Source: Flavobacteriia bacterium
GTDB taxonomy: Bacteria; Bacteroidota; Bacteroidia; Flavobacteriales_D; Crocinitomicaceae
Length of the DNA: 60,488 nucleotides
Reading direction: 5' to 3'
Assembly: GCA_947450325.1 (NCBI GenBank)
Contig: CANFUT010000027.1
Location: 1-60,488, forward strand
Below, piece by piece: positions 51,678-60,488 of the stretch; positions within the stretch are counted from its first letter, which is position 1, and each line of letters begins with the position of its first letter. The translations under genes were made by a program, and so were the position numbers. The notes beneath the pieces were generated by a model that did no database searches, had not been told where the DNA came from, and was given only the letters and a program-made list of their open reading frames with translations.

Positions 51678-52113
51678 GATAAAATGATTATTGGAAAATT
51701 CAATGGATGAATTAATTCTATTTCATGATGAATAGATGTAACACTTCTAATTTTGAGCCTATGATTGAGGTTATTTTGAACGCTGAATTTGAGAAAAAAT
51801 TATTACCATTTAATTAAATTACGTGACAAACTAAAATATTAGATCGAATGAGTTTTATTCGACGGTTAAACATTTAATTTTTTGAAATACAGTACTTTAA
51901 TATTACGTAAAAGTTAAAATATTCATTTATCAAAAAAATCTATTCAGAAAGTGCAACGAAAATTGGTTTTGTAACGTATGAATTCTTGGACAAATAGATT
52001 GAGGTATAAATTTTTTAGACTAATTTCGTTGATTAATTTGGTGTTATGGAAAAGTTGTTTTAAATTTTCCCAAAATATTAGATTGAAAGTTGACTTCAGA
52101 ATAATTTTAAATT
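51678..52113. other. gene-less stretch between the M16 operon and the giant surface protein gene
   Basis: AT-rich, about 430 bp, no ORF, no RNA gene. It should hold the promoter of the giant gene; no clear box was found. Confidence 0.4.
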
Positions 52114-55100
52114 ATGATAAAAAGATATTCAAGTAAGATTAAAGTATTGATTTTGTTCAATTTTTTAATTGTATATTTAAACTTTGTCAATGCTCAATGT
52201 GCAACTTTTGATCAAATCCCTCCTGTTTGTACTCAAGATGTTGCTCCGTCGTTGCCTTCATCGTCGAATGAAGGACTAACTGGTACCTGGTTTCCTTCAA
52301 CGATTGATAATAGCGTAGCTGGAACTCAGACATACGTTTTTACCCCTGATGATCCAACTTGTACCGATTTTATTTCTATGGATATTGTTGTAAACCAAAA
52401 TCCAACAGTATTTATTAACACACTTTCTAGTTTCACCGGAAGCGTTTGTGTAAATGGAATTCTACCTTTGTTTGCCACGTCTCCAGACGATCCCGGAATA
52501 AATTATATTTGGTTATCCACTGGCGTAACAGCTGGCCCTATAGTTAACTACAATCCAACAAGTGTTCCGGCAATTAATCCGGTGACTTTTACATTAATTG
52601 GTTCCTATCCGATTGCTTCGAATAATTCTTGTGCTGGTCAAGCATCAGCTCAGATAACCGTTAATCCTTTACCAGCTGCTTCGATAACTATTCCTACTCC
52701 TACTTCTGCAACATTTTGTGCAGGAGGCTCAGTATTACTTACTGCAAATGCAGGTGTAGGTTTAACTTATCAATGGCAAGTAGGTGGGGTGAATATTCCG
52801 TCTGCAACAAATCAAACGTATACTGCAACGACGGCTGGTTCTTACACTGTCGTAGTTACAAATGCAACAGGTTGTTCAAGAACTTCTGCATTTAGGATTG
52901 TGACGGTAAATCCTTTGCCAACCGCATCAATTAGTTATGCGGGTTCACCTTTTTGTGGAAGTGGTTCAGTAAGTGTTACACAAACGGGACAAGGTGGTGG
53001 AACTTATGCAGCCTTGCCTGCAGGTTTATCATTAACTGCTGGAACGGGCGCCATTAATTTGGCAACAAGTACTGTAGGAACATATACTGTAACTTATTCT
53101 TTTACGAATGGTACATGTCCAAATACTACCACTACAACTGTTGATGTAAACCCTCCACCAGCAGCTACTATCAGTTATATCGGATCTCCTTTTTGTCAAA
53201 CAGGAACAGCTTCAGTCAACAATACAGGTACTACTGGTGGAACTTATTCGTCAACTTCAGGCTTGACTATTGATGCAACCACTGGACAAATTGACTTGGC
53301 AACAAGTACGCCGGGAACTTATACAATTACCTATACAATTGCAGCCTCTGGTAGCTGTGCATTATTTACGACAACTGCTTCAATCACCATAAATCCCCTA
53401 CCGGTAGCAACAATTTCTTATGCAGGTTCACCTTTTTGTCAAACAGGATTAGGTTCTGTAACTCAAACTGGAACTGCAGGTGGAACCTACTCCTCAACAG
53501 TGGGATTAAACATAACTGCTGGTACAGGGCAAATCAATTTATTGACTAGTACTGCAGGTACCTATACGGTTAACTATACATTTACTGCTGCTGGATGTAC
53601 AAATACGACTACAACAAGTGTCACAATTAATGCACTTCCAATTGCCACAATTTCATATACTGGTTCTCCATTTTGTGCCACTGGCACAGCAAGTGTGACA
53701 CAAACAGGTGTCCCAGGAGGAACTTATACATCCACAGCTGGTCTGTCAATAGATGCAGTAACAGGTACAATAAATTTAGCTACAAGTACTGCTGGAACGT
53801 ATACAATTACCTATACATTCACAGCGGGTGGATGTACGAATACCGCTACCGCTACCGCTACCATAAATGCACTTCCTGTAGCTTCGGTTTCATACACTGG
53901 TTCTCCATTTTGCGCTTCTGCAACGGCATCTGTAACTCAGACTGGGACAGCTGGAGGTACATATGCTTCAACTGCAGGACTTACAATTTCTTCCACTACA
54001 GGACTTATAGACTTGGCGACAAGTACACCAGGAACTTATACAGTAACGTATAACTTTACAAGCGCTGGTGGTTGCACAAATACAGCTAGTACATCAATCA
54101 CTATAAATGCCTTACCAACTTCTACAATATCTTATGCTGGCTCACCATTTTGTGCAATTGGAACAGCATCAGTAACTCAAACAGGAACTGCTGGTGGAAC
54201 TTACACATCTACTGCAGGTTTGACAATAGCAGCTGCAACTGGACTTGTAAATTTAGCAACGAGTACTGCTGGAACTTACACTGTAACCTATACTTTTACT
54301 AGTGCTGGTTGTACAAATACTGCAACTACTTCAATAACGATTCAAGCTGCACCTTCAGCAACAATAAGTTATGCCGGATCACCATTTTGTGCAACTGGAA
54401 CAGCTGCAGTAACTAGAACTGGAACAGCAGGAGGAACATACTCTTCAACTGCCGGACTTTCATTAGATGCAACAACTGGAGCAATTAATTTAGCTACAAG
54501 TACGCCTGGTACATACACAATTACTTATACAATTGCAGCATCAGGAAGTTGTTTAGTGTTTACAACTACTGCGTCAATCACCATTAATTCATTGCCAACC
54601 GCAACAATTTCATACGCAGGCTCACCCTTTTGTAGTATTGGGACAGCTTCAGTAACTCAAACTGGAACTGCCGGTGGAACTTACACATCTACTGCCGGTT
54701 TGACAATAGCTGCAGCTACGGGACAAATAAATTTAGCTACGAGCACAGCCGGGACATATGTTGTGACATATACTTTTACAAGTGCTGGTTGTACGAATAC
54801 AGCAACAGCAAGTGTTACAATAAGTGCAGGTCCGTTAGCTACTGTGACTGCAAGTGGTCCATTGTCTTTTTGTAGCGGAAGCTCGGTAACTTTAACAGCA
54901 AATGCTGGAGTTGGTTTAACTTATCAATGGCAAATTGGAGGAGTGAATATACCTGGTGAAACGAATTCAACATTAGTAGTTTCTGCTGCTGGAAGTTATA
55001 CCGTGGTAGTTACCAATCTTGGTGGGTGTTCAACGACTTCTTCTGCTTCAATTGTTACAATAACACCAAGTACTACGCCAACATTTACGCAAATTGCACC

Positions 55101-58100
55101 AATTTGCTCTGGAGGAACATTTACTTTAAATGCAATTTCAATCGAAGGTATTTTTGGAGGTTGGTTGCCAATAACAAATACTACTGCAACAACTTTATAT
55201 ACATTCACACCATTGGCTGGTCAGTGTGCTTCAACTGCAACAATGACAGTTACCGTAAACGCAGCGGTTACTCCTGATTTTGTCCAAGTAGGACCGATTT
55301 GTAGCGGTGGCGTGATTTCACTTCCAACTATCTCACCAAACGGTGTAACAGGAACTTGGTTGCCAGCAGTTAATAATACTGCAACCACCACTTATACATT
55401 TACGCCTGCGGCTGGACAATGCGCTACCACAACAACGATGACTGTGGTTGTTAATTCTAATTTGACGCCAAACTTTGTACAAATTGCACCTATTTGTGCA
55501 GGAGGGGTTTTAAACTTTTTGTCTACATCTCCAAATGGAGTAACGGGCTCATGGTTGCCACTTCCAAACAATGCGGTAACGACTGTTTACACCTTCACTC
55601 CAGATGCTGGACAATGTGCAACCAATGCGTCAATGACGGTAGTTGTAAATCCAAATGTAACTCCAAGTTTTACACCAATTGCGCCAGTATGTTTTGGAAC
55701 AGTAGTAACGCTTCCAACAACTGATAACGGCGGTATTACAGGAAGTTGGACTCCAGTATTTAATAGTACTGCTTCCTCATCCTATTTGTTTACACCTTCT
55801 GCTGGTCAATGTGCAACGACTGCTTTTATCGCTGTAAATATTATTCCTGTCTCGACCACCACCTTCAATCAAGTTGGACCAATTTGTTCAGGTGCAATTG
55901 TGGCTGCGTTACCAACCACATCAACCAATGGTATTATAGGTACATGGCTACCAGCAACTGTTAGTAATACTGCAACAGCCACTTATACATTTACACCAAG
56001 TGCAACTTCTTGTGGTACCACAACTACAATGACGATTACTGTAAATCCAAATATTACTCCAACATTCACCCAATTAGGGCCAATTTGTTCTGGAGCTACA
56101 TTGACGTTTCCACCTTCTTCGAATGAAGGAATTCCCGGGATATGGTCACCAGCACCAAATAACTTACTAACCACCACATATACATTTACACCTTCTGCAG
56201 GTCAATGTGCAACAACAGCTACAATGACAGTGGTAGTAAATCCTAATTTAACACCATCTTTTGCTCCGGTTGGGACAATCTGTTCAGGTGCAAGTGTAGG
56301 TTCTTTGCCAACTACATCATTGAATGGTGTTGCTGGTACATGGGCTCCTCCAGTAATTAACAATACTGCTTCGACTTCTTATTTATTTACGCCATCAGTT
56401 GGTCAATGTGCATCATTTGCAGTTCTAACCATCAATGTGCAGCCTAATGTTGTTCCCACATTCACGCAAATTTTGCCAATTTGTTCAGGTGGAACAATTG
56501 CTTTACCTCCGACAGATGGAACAGGAATATTTGGATCTTGGACACCTGCAGTCAATAATATCGCAACGACAACTTATACTTTCACACCAATAGGAACTCA
56601 GTGTGCAACTACAACCACTATGACAGTGACCGTAAATCCAATTGTTACTCCAACTTTTTTAACAGTTGGTCCGATTTGTTCAGGTGCAACAGGTAGTTCT
56701 TTGCAAGTGCCTTCAAATGAAGGTATCAATGGAACTTGGAGTCCATCTTCCATTAATAGCACTGTTACTACTACTTATGTTTTCGCTCCGTCTGCAGGAC
56801 AATGTGCTACAGGAACAACGTTCACCGTGGTAGTAAATCCAAATATCACACCGACGTTTACACAAGTGCCTCCAATTTGTTCGGGTGCAACTCTAGCTCC
56901 TTTGCCGAATCCATCCAATAATGGAATCACTGGAACTTGGTCACCATCTTTGAATAATACTACGACTACGACGTATACATTTACACCAGATGCTGGTCAA
57001 TGTGCGACTACAACTACCATGACAATTGTAGTAAATCCAAACGTTACGCCAACTTTTACGCCGATTTCAACCATTTGTTTTGGAGCTTCGATGACATTGC
57101 CAACAACTTCTTTAAATTTAATTACAGGTACATGGACTCCAAGTGTTGTAAATAGTACAGCTTCAACTTCTTATTTGTTTACACCAACACTCGGACAATG
57201 TGCGACCTTCGCTTTCATGGGAATTTCAGTTGTTCCAAATGCAATTCCAACTTTCAATGCCATTGCTCCAATTTGTTCAGGAGCTAGTTTGATATTGCCA
57301 ACAGTTTCTACAAATAATATCACTGGAACTTGGAGTCCTACAGCGAATAATACCGCAACTACAACATACACATTTACACCAGATGCTGGTCAATGTGCAG
57401 TGACTGCAACAATGACTGTGACAGTTAATCCAAACGTAACGCCATTGTTTACTGCTGTAGCACCAATCTGTGCTGGGGCTACATTGGCTCAGTTACCAAA
57501 TCCTTCAGACAATGGAGTTTTAGGATCATGGTCACCAATATTAAATAATGTAATAACTACAAATTATACGTTTACTCCTGATCCAGGAGTTTGTGCAACC
57601 AGTCAAACTTTGACAATTACAGTTAATCCAAATATTACCCCAACTTTTGCAGCTGTGGGTCCAATTTGTGCTGGTGCAACTGTTGGTTCGTTGCAGGTAC
57701 CATCCAATGAAGGAATCAATGGAACTTGGTCTCCATCGACAATTAACAATACTACGACAACAACTTATACTTTTACGCCGGCGCTTGGTGAATGTGCGGT
57801 TCCAACAACTTTGACAATTGTTGTTAATCCAGTTTTAACGCCAACATTCACTACAACTACGACAATTTGTTCTGGAGCAACTTATGCTTTACCTTTGATT
57901 TCTGATGAAACTATTTCTGGAACTTGGAGTCCTGCTTTTGATAACACATCATCAGCAACATATACTTTTACCCCAAATACAGGTCAATGTGGAACGGTTA
58001 CCACGCTTGCAATTACTGTTACACCAAACGTAACACCAACATTTGCAGCAGTGGCGCCAATTTGTTCAGGTGCTCCTTTGGCTCCACTTCCAGTGCCATC

Positions 58101-60488
58101 AGACAATGGTGTACCAGGAACATGGGGTCCTGCATTGAACAATACTGCAACAACAACTTACACATTCACACCGTCCACAGGAGTTTGTGCTATCCCCGTA
58201 ACTTTAACAATCGTTGTAAATCCAAACATTACTCCAACTTTTGCTGCTGTTGGGCCAATTTGCACGGGAACGGTTTTAAGTCCCTTGCTTACTACTTCCA
58301 ATAATGGCATTACTGGAACTTGGGACTTACCCCTGAATAATACAGCAACAACTACGTATACTTTTACGCCTGATGCTCCTCAGTGTGCAGTTCAAGCAAC
58401 ATTGACAATAGTAGTAAATCAGTTGACTGTGCCAACATTCACACAAGTGGCTCCAATTTGTGCGGGTGCTACATTGGCTTCGTTGCCAAATCTGTCAAAT
58501 AATGGAATAACTGGATTTTGGACTCCTGCATTGAATAATACTTCAACAACAACTTATACATTTACTCCAGTAGCTAATCAATGTGCTGATTTAGCCACAA
58601 TGACAATTGTTGTTAATCCAATAGTGACCCCGACATTCACTACAACAACAACAACAATTTGTTCTGGTGCAGCCTATACGTTGCCTCCAATTTCTGATGA
58701 GTTAATAGGTGGTACTTGGTCACCAACCTTTAGTAATACAACTTCTGGAACGTATACATTTACCCCAAGCGCAGGTCAATGTGCAGTAAGTCCAACGTTA
58801 ACAATAACTGTTACTCCAAACGTAACGCCAACATTCACACAAGTTACTCCTATTTGCGCTGGTGCTATTTTGGCTCCATTGCCTTCACCTTCTTTAAATG
58901 GGATTCCAGGAATTTGGACACCAGTAGTTAACAATACTGCCACAACGACATATACATTTACACCGACAGCTGGTCAGTGTGCTATTTCAACGACGATGAC
59001 AATTGTTGTGAATCCAATCTTGACGCCAACATTTACGACAGTAGGTCCTATTTGTTTTGGAGATCCTCTTGTGGCTTTGCCAACTGCTAATCCTGAAAAT
59101 ATAACTGGTATATGGTCACCCGCTTTGGATAACACGACTACAACCACTTATACATTTACACCAGATTTTGGTCAATGTGCAGTTTCAACAACGATGACAG
59201 TTGCGGTAAATCCTATCCCTTCAATTTCAATCACACCAACAAGTGATGATATATGTTCAGGTCAGGCTACTATAGTTTCAATCGCTACTTCACCAGTAGG
59301 AGCAAGTGTAGATTGGACAGTTTTTGAAAATGGGACTTCTGGCGCTTCTGCAGGTTCAGGAAATACAATCAATCAAACCTTGAGTACAACTGCTCAAATT
59401 GATGGAACTACAACTTATACCATTGTGCCATCATTAAATGGTTGTGCTGGTTCATCTATCGATTTGATTGTTACTGTTCACCCAATTGCAGATGCATCAT
59501 TTACAGTTTCAAATTATTGTGATGGCATTGGTACTGCTCCAGTAATTACAGGAACAGCAGGAGGTACATTTAGCTTCACTCCAGTACCTTCTGATGGCGC
59601 TGCAATTGACGCTGCAACTGGTTTGATCTCAAACGGAGTTCTAGGAACTACTTATATTATTCAATATGCAGTTTCAGGAATTTGTCCTGCAGCTACTCAG
59701 CAAGCTGTATCGTTTAACGCAGTGCCTGCAAGTCCTAATACTGGAAATGATACTTCATATTGTACGAATGCGATTTTTGTCAGTATGACTGCAAGTTCTA
59801 ACAACGGTGGAAACTTGAATTGGTTTGATGATGCTGCATTGACAAATAATATCGGTTCAGGAACTAATGCGGTACCTTCGAATATTATCGGAGTATCTGC
59901 TTATTATGTGACTGAAACAGTTAACGGATGTCAAAGTTTACCTGCGACAGTTAATGTAACAGTTTATGATTTACCAGCCGCTCCAGTCTTGAGTTCTAAT
60001 GTGACATACTGTAAAGGAGATTCCTTACAAAAAGTGTTTGCAACAGGAAGTATTGGAAGTTCATTCAATTGGTATGATGATGCATCATTGACAAACTTGA
60101 TTGGATCAACAGATTCTATTTTACCAAACAATGTTTTAGGTGTAACAACTTATTATTCAACCGAAACTTCAGCTCAAGGTTGCGTGAGTTTGGCTTCATC
60201 TGTTTCGGTCACAATCAATGATTGTTTTGTACTTGATGTTCCTTCAGCCTTCACTCCAGATGACGATGGCGTAAACGACAGTTGGTTGATTTCAGAGTTG
60301 AACATTCGTTATCCAAATAACAATGTAACGATATTTAACCGTTGGGGTCAAGTGTTGTATAATTCTGATGGTTATTTGATACCATGGGATGGAAGATTTG
60401 ACAACAAAGATTTGCCAGTAGGATCATATTACTACATCATCGACTTCAATGATGCCTTGGATACACCAAATGCAACAGGAATAGTAAC
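52114..60488 (+). CDS. giant secreted repeat protein with gliding-motility C-terminal domain (3' end outside window)
   Basis: The frame starts at the ATG 52114 (MIKRYSSKIKVLILF, signal peptide to about NAQC) and checks at several points as one uninterrupted frame to the right edge: at least 2,791 codons. Order: one copy of the 65-residue repeat, Ig-like sheets, eight copies of an 80-residue repeat (ISYAGSPFC...), an Ig-like domain, about 21 copies of the 65-residue repeat (PTFTQIAPICSG...GTWSP...TYTFTP..GQCA), two further Ig-like domains, then the CHU_C domain (FTPDDDGVNDSW, NRWGQVLYNS, WDGRFDN). CHU_C marks cargo of type IX secretion. Likely a SprB-type adhesin. The short frames on both strands here are shadows. 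Confidence 0.93.
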   Translation, partial: MIKRYSSKIKVLILFNFLIVYLNFVNAQCATFDQIPPVCTQDVAPSLPSSSNEGLTGTWFPSTIDNSVAGTQTYVFTPDDPTCTDFISMDIVVNQNPTVFINTLSSFTGSVCVNGILPLFATSPDDPGINYIWLSTGVTAGPIVNYNPTSVPAINPVTFTLIGSYPIASNNSCAGQASAQITVNPLPAASITIPTPTSATFCAGGSVLLTANAGVGLTYQWQVGGVNIPSATNQTYTATTAGSYTVVVTNATGCSRTSAFRIVTVNPLPTASISYAGSPFCGSGSVSVTQTGQGGGTYAALPAGLSLTAGTGAINLATSTVGTYTVTYSFTNGTCPNTTTTTVDVNPPPAATISYIGSPFCQTGTASVNNTGTTGGTYSSTSGLTIDATTGQIDLATSTPGTYTITYTIAASGSCALFTTTASITINPLPVATISYAGSPFCQTGLGSVTQTGTAGGTYSSTVGLNITAGTGQINLLTSTAGTYTVNYTFTAAGCTNTTTTSVTINALPIATISYTGSPFCATGTASVTQTGVPGGTYTSTAGLSIDAVTGTINLATSTAGTYTITYTFTAGGCTNTATATATINALPVASVSYTGSPFCASATASVTQTGTAGGTYASTAGLTISSTTGLIDLATSTPGTYTVTYNFTSAGGCTNTASTSITINALPTSTISYAGSPFCAIGTASVTQTGTAGGTYTSTAGLTIAAATGLVNLATSTAGTYTVTYTFTSAGCTNTATTSITIQAAPSATISYAGSPFCATGTAAVTRTGTAGGTYSSTAGLSLDATTGAINLATSTPGTYTITYTIAASGSCLVFTTTASITINSLPTATISYAGSPFCSIGTASVTQTGTAGGTYTSTAGLTIAAATGQINLATSTAGTYVVTYTFTSAGCTNTATASVTISAGPLATVTASGPLSFCSGSSVTLTANAGVGLTYQWQIGGVNIPGETNSTLVVSAAGSYTVVVTNLGGCSTTSSASIVTITPSTTPTFTQIAPICSGGTFTLNAISIEGIFGGWLPITNTTATTLYTFTPLAGQCASTATMTVTVNAAVTPDFVQVGPICSGGVISLPTISPNGVTGTWLPAVNNTATTTYTFTPAAGQCATTTTMTVVVNSNLTPNFVQIAPICAGGVLNFLSTSPNGVTGSWLPLPNNAVTTVYTFTPDAGQCATNASMTVVVNPNVTPSFTPIAPVCFGTVVTLPTTDNGGITGSWTPVFNSTASSSYLFTPSAGQCATTAFIAVNIIPVSTTTFNQVGPICSGAIVAALPTTSTNGIIGTWLPATVSNTATATYTFTPSATSCGTTTTMTITVNPNITPTFTQLGPICSGATLTFPPSSNEGIPGIWSPAPNNLLTTTYTFTPSAGQCATTATMTVVVNPNLTPSFAPVGTICSGASVGSLPTTSLNGVAGTWAPPVINNTASTSYLFTPSVGQCASFAVLTINVQPNVVPTFTQILPICSGGTIALPPTDGTGIFGSWTPAVNNIATTTYTFTPIGTQCATTTTMTVTVNPIVTPTFLTVGPICSGATGSSLQVPSNEGINGTWSPSSINSTVTTTYVFAPSAGQCATGTTFTVVVNPNITPTFTQVPPICSGATLAPLPNPSNNGITGTWSPSLNNTTTTTYTFTPDAGQCATTTTMTIVVNPNVTPTFTPISTICFGASMTLPTTSLNLITGTWTPSVVNSTASTSYLFTPTLGQCATFAFMGISVVPNAIPTFNAIAPICSGASLILPTVSTNNITGTWSPTANNTATTTYTFTPDAGQCAVTATMTVTVNPNVTPLFTAVAPICAGATLAQLPNPSDNGVLGSWSPILNNVITTNYTFTPDPGVCATSQTLTITVNPNITPTFAAVGPICAGATVGSLQVPSNEGINGTWSPSTINNTTTTTYTFTPALGECAVPTTLTIVVNPVLTPTFTTTTTICSGATYALPLISDETISGTWSPAFDNTSSATYTFTPNTGQCGTVTTLAITVTPNVTPTFAAVAPICSGAPLAPLPVPSDNGVPGTWGPALNNTATTTYTFTPSTGVCAIPVTLTIVVNPNITPTFAAVGPICTGTVLSPLLTTSNNGITGTWDLPLNNTATTTYTFTPDAPQCAVQATLTIVVNQLTVPTFTQVAPICAGATLASLPNLSNNGITGFWTPALNNTSTTTYTFTPVANQCADLATMTIVVNPIVTPTFTTTTTTICSGAAYTLPPISDELIGGTWSPTFSNTTSGTYTFTPSAGQCAVSPTLTITVTPNVTPTFTQVTPICAGAILAPLPSPSLNGIPGIWTPVVNNTATTTYTFTPTAGQCAISTTMTIVVNPILTPTFTTVGPICFGDPLVALPTANPENITGIWSPALDNTTTTTYTFTPDFGQCAVSTTMTVAVNPIPSISITPTSDDICSGQATIVSIATSPVGASVDWTVFENGTSGASAGSGNTINQTLSTTAQIDGTTTYTIVPSLNGCAGSSIDLIVTVHPIADASFTVSNYCDGIGTAPVITGTAGGTFSFTPVPSDGAAIDAATGLISNGVLGTTYIIQYAVSGICPAATQQAVSFNAVPASPNTGNDTSYCTNAIFVSMTASSNNGGNLNWFDDAALTNNIGSGTNAVPSNIIGVSAYYVTETVNGCQSLPATVNVTVYDLPAAPVLSSNVTYCKGDSLQKVFATGSIGSSFNWYDDASLTNLIGSTDSILPNNVLGVTTYYSTETSAQGCVSLASSVSVTINDCFVLDVPSAFTPDDDGVNDSWLISELNIRYPNNNVTIFNRWGQVLYNSDGYLIPWDGRFDNKDLPVGSYYYIIDFNDALDTPNATGIV
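52921..54830 (+). repeat. eight tandem 80-residue coding repeats
   Basis: Units begin at the codons for ISYAGSPFC or variants: 52930, 53170, 53413, 53650, 53887, 54127, 54364 and 54607, period 237-243 bp. Each contains GTAGGTY, TAGT..INLATSTAGTY and a Cys near the end (GCTNT). One Cys at each end suggests a disulfide-linked domain. Confidence 0.9.
55076..59215 (+). repeat. about 21 tandem 65-residue coding repeats
   Basis: Period about 195-201 bp, units starting near 55076, 55269, 55465, 55660, 55855, 56053, 56248, 56450, 56642, 56843, 57044, 57243, 57437, 57634, 57835, 58031, 58228, 58426, 58624, 58820 and 59019. Consensus parts: TPTFTQVAPICSG, GTWSPALNNTATTTYTFTP, GQCA, TMTIVVNPN. Two Cys per unit. 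Confidence 0.9.

Noticed and set aside
53673-54053. ORF of 126 codons rich in Cys, Tyr and Arg inside the giant gene
   Set aside because: It is a frame-shifted reading of the 80-residue repeats; composition reflects the repeat sequence.
52921-59215. Regularly spaced repeats that might be a CRISPR array
   Set aside because: The repeats are in one open reading frame with periods divisible by three, are degenerate at base level and encode similar peptides. There are no short identical repeats with unique spacers.

Overview
The window looks like the chromosome of a low-GC Bacteroidota, most likely a Flavobacteriales member of the Crocinitomicaceae/Fluviicola kind (inference). The signs are promoter boxes of the TAnnTTTG type, a giant repeat protein ending in a gliding-motility (CHU_C / type IX secretion) C-terminus, an S46 dipeptidyl-peptidase, paired periplasmic M16 proteases, MnmD, RteC and Bacteroidota-type tyrosine recombinases. 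It divides into an accessory half (1 to about 31.9 kb) and a core half (about 31.96 to 60.5 kb), with a tRNA-Asp gene at the boundary.

1-11.1 kb: five RHS C-terminal (tip) modules, each with a nearly identical start of the RHS core, a different C-terminal domain, and a small partner gene placed like an immunity gene. Two lie on + (the first is the end of a longer RHS gene that enters from the left) and three on -. The two halves converge on a tyrosine recombinase (4100-5332) and on two fragments of an HU-like gene. The cassettes are separated by related spacers of about 280-320 bp that usually carry a small palindrome. All five partners are predicted to be lipoproteins, membrane-anchored or exported, and one toxin domain resembles zinc phospholipase C, so I infer envelope-acting toxins.

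11.4-14.0 kb: a compact operon of a small conserved protein, a multi-spanning membrane protein, a NarL-type histidine kinase and its response regulator.

14.2-31.7 kb: an integrated mobile element or composite island. It holds a small Cys/His protein, paired small HTH genes (one truncated), an unusual 15.3-17.7 kb module of unknown proteins with a holin-like peptide, a class II Fic protein, a DUF6943-like protein, a GC-rich gene-less stretch ending in a strong terminator, a three-gene operon read as Kiwa (KwaA-KwaB) plus a DUF4062/STAND-like protein, an N-acetylmuramoyl-L-alanine amidase, a DnaC-like ATPase with a replication partner, an excisionase-like HTH protein, RteC and a second tyrosine recombinase next to tRNA-Asp. 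No relaxase, Tra, capsid, portal or terminase gene is visible.

31.96-52 kb: housekeeping genes. They include tRNA-Asp, two unknown exported proteins, mnmD, a DUF4442 protein, a nitronate monooxygenase, an S46 peptidase of DPP11 type, xth, frr, pyrH, the tsf-rpsB-rpsI-rplM cluster, an enoyl-CoA hydratase and an active/inactive M16 pair.

52.1 kb to the right edge: one reading frame of at least 2,791 codons encoding a giant secreted surface protein with two families of tandem repeats, running off the window inside its CHU_C domain.

The two best candidates for something new are the RHS tip-cassette array around its own recombinase and the Kiwa-like operon with an added DUF4062 ATPase-like gene.
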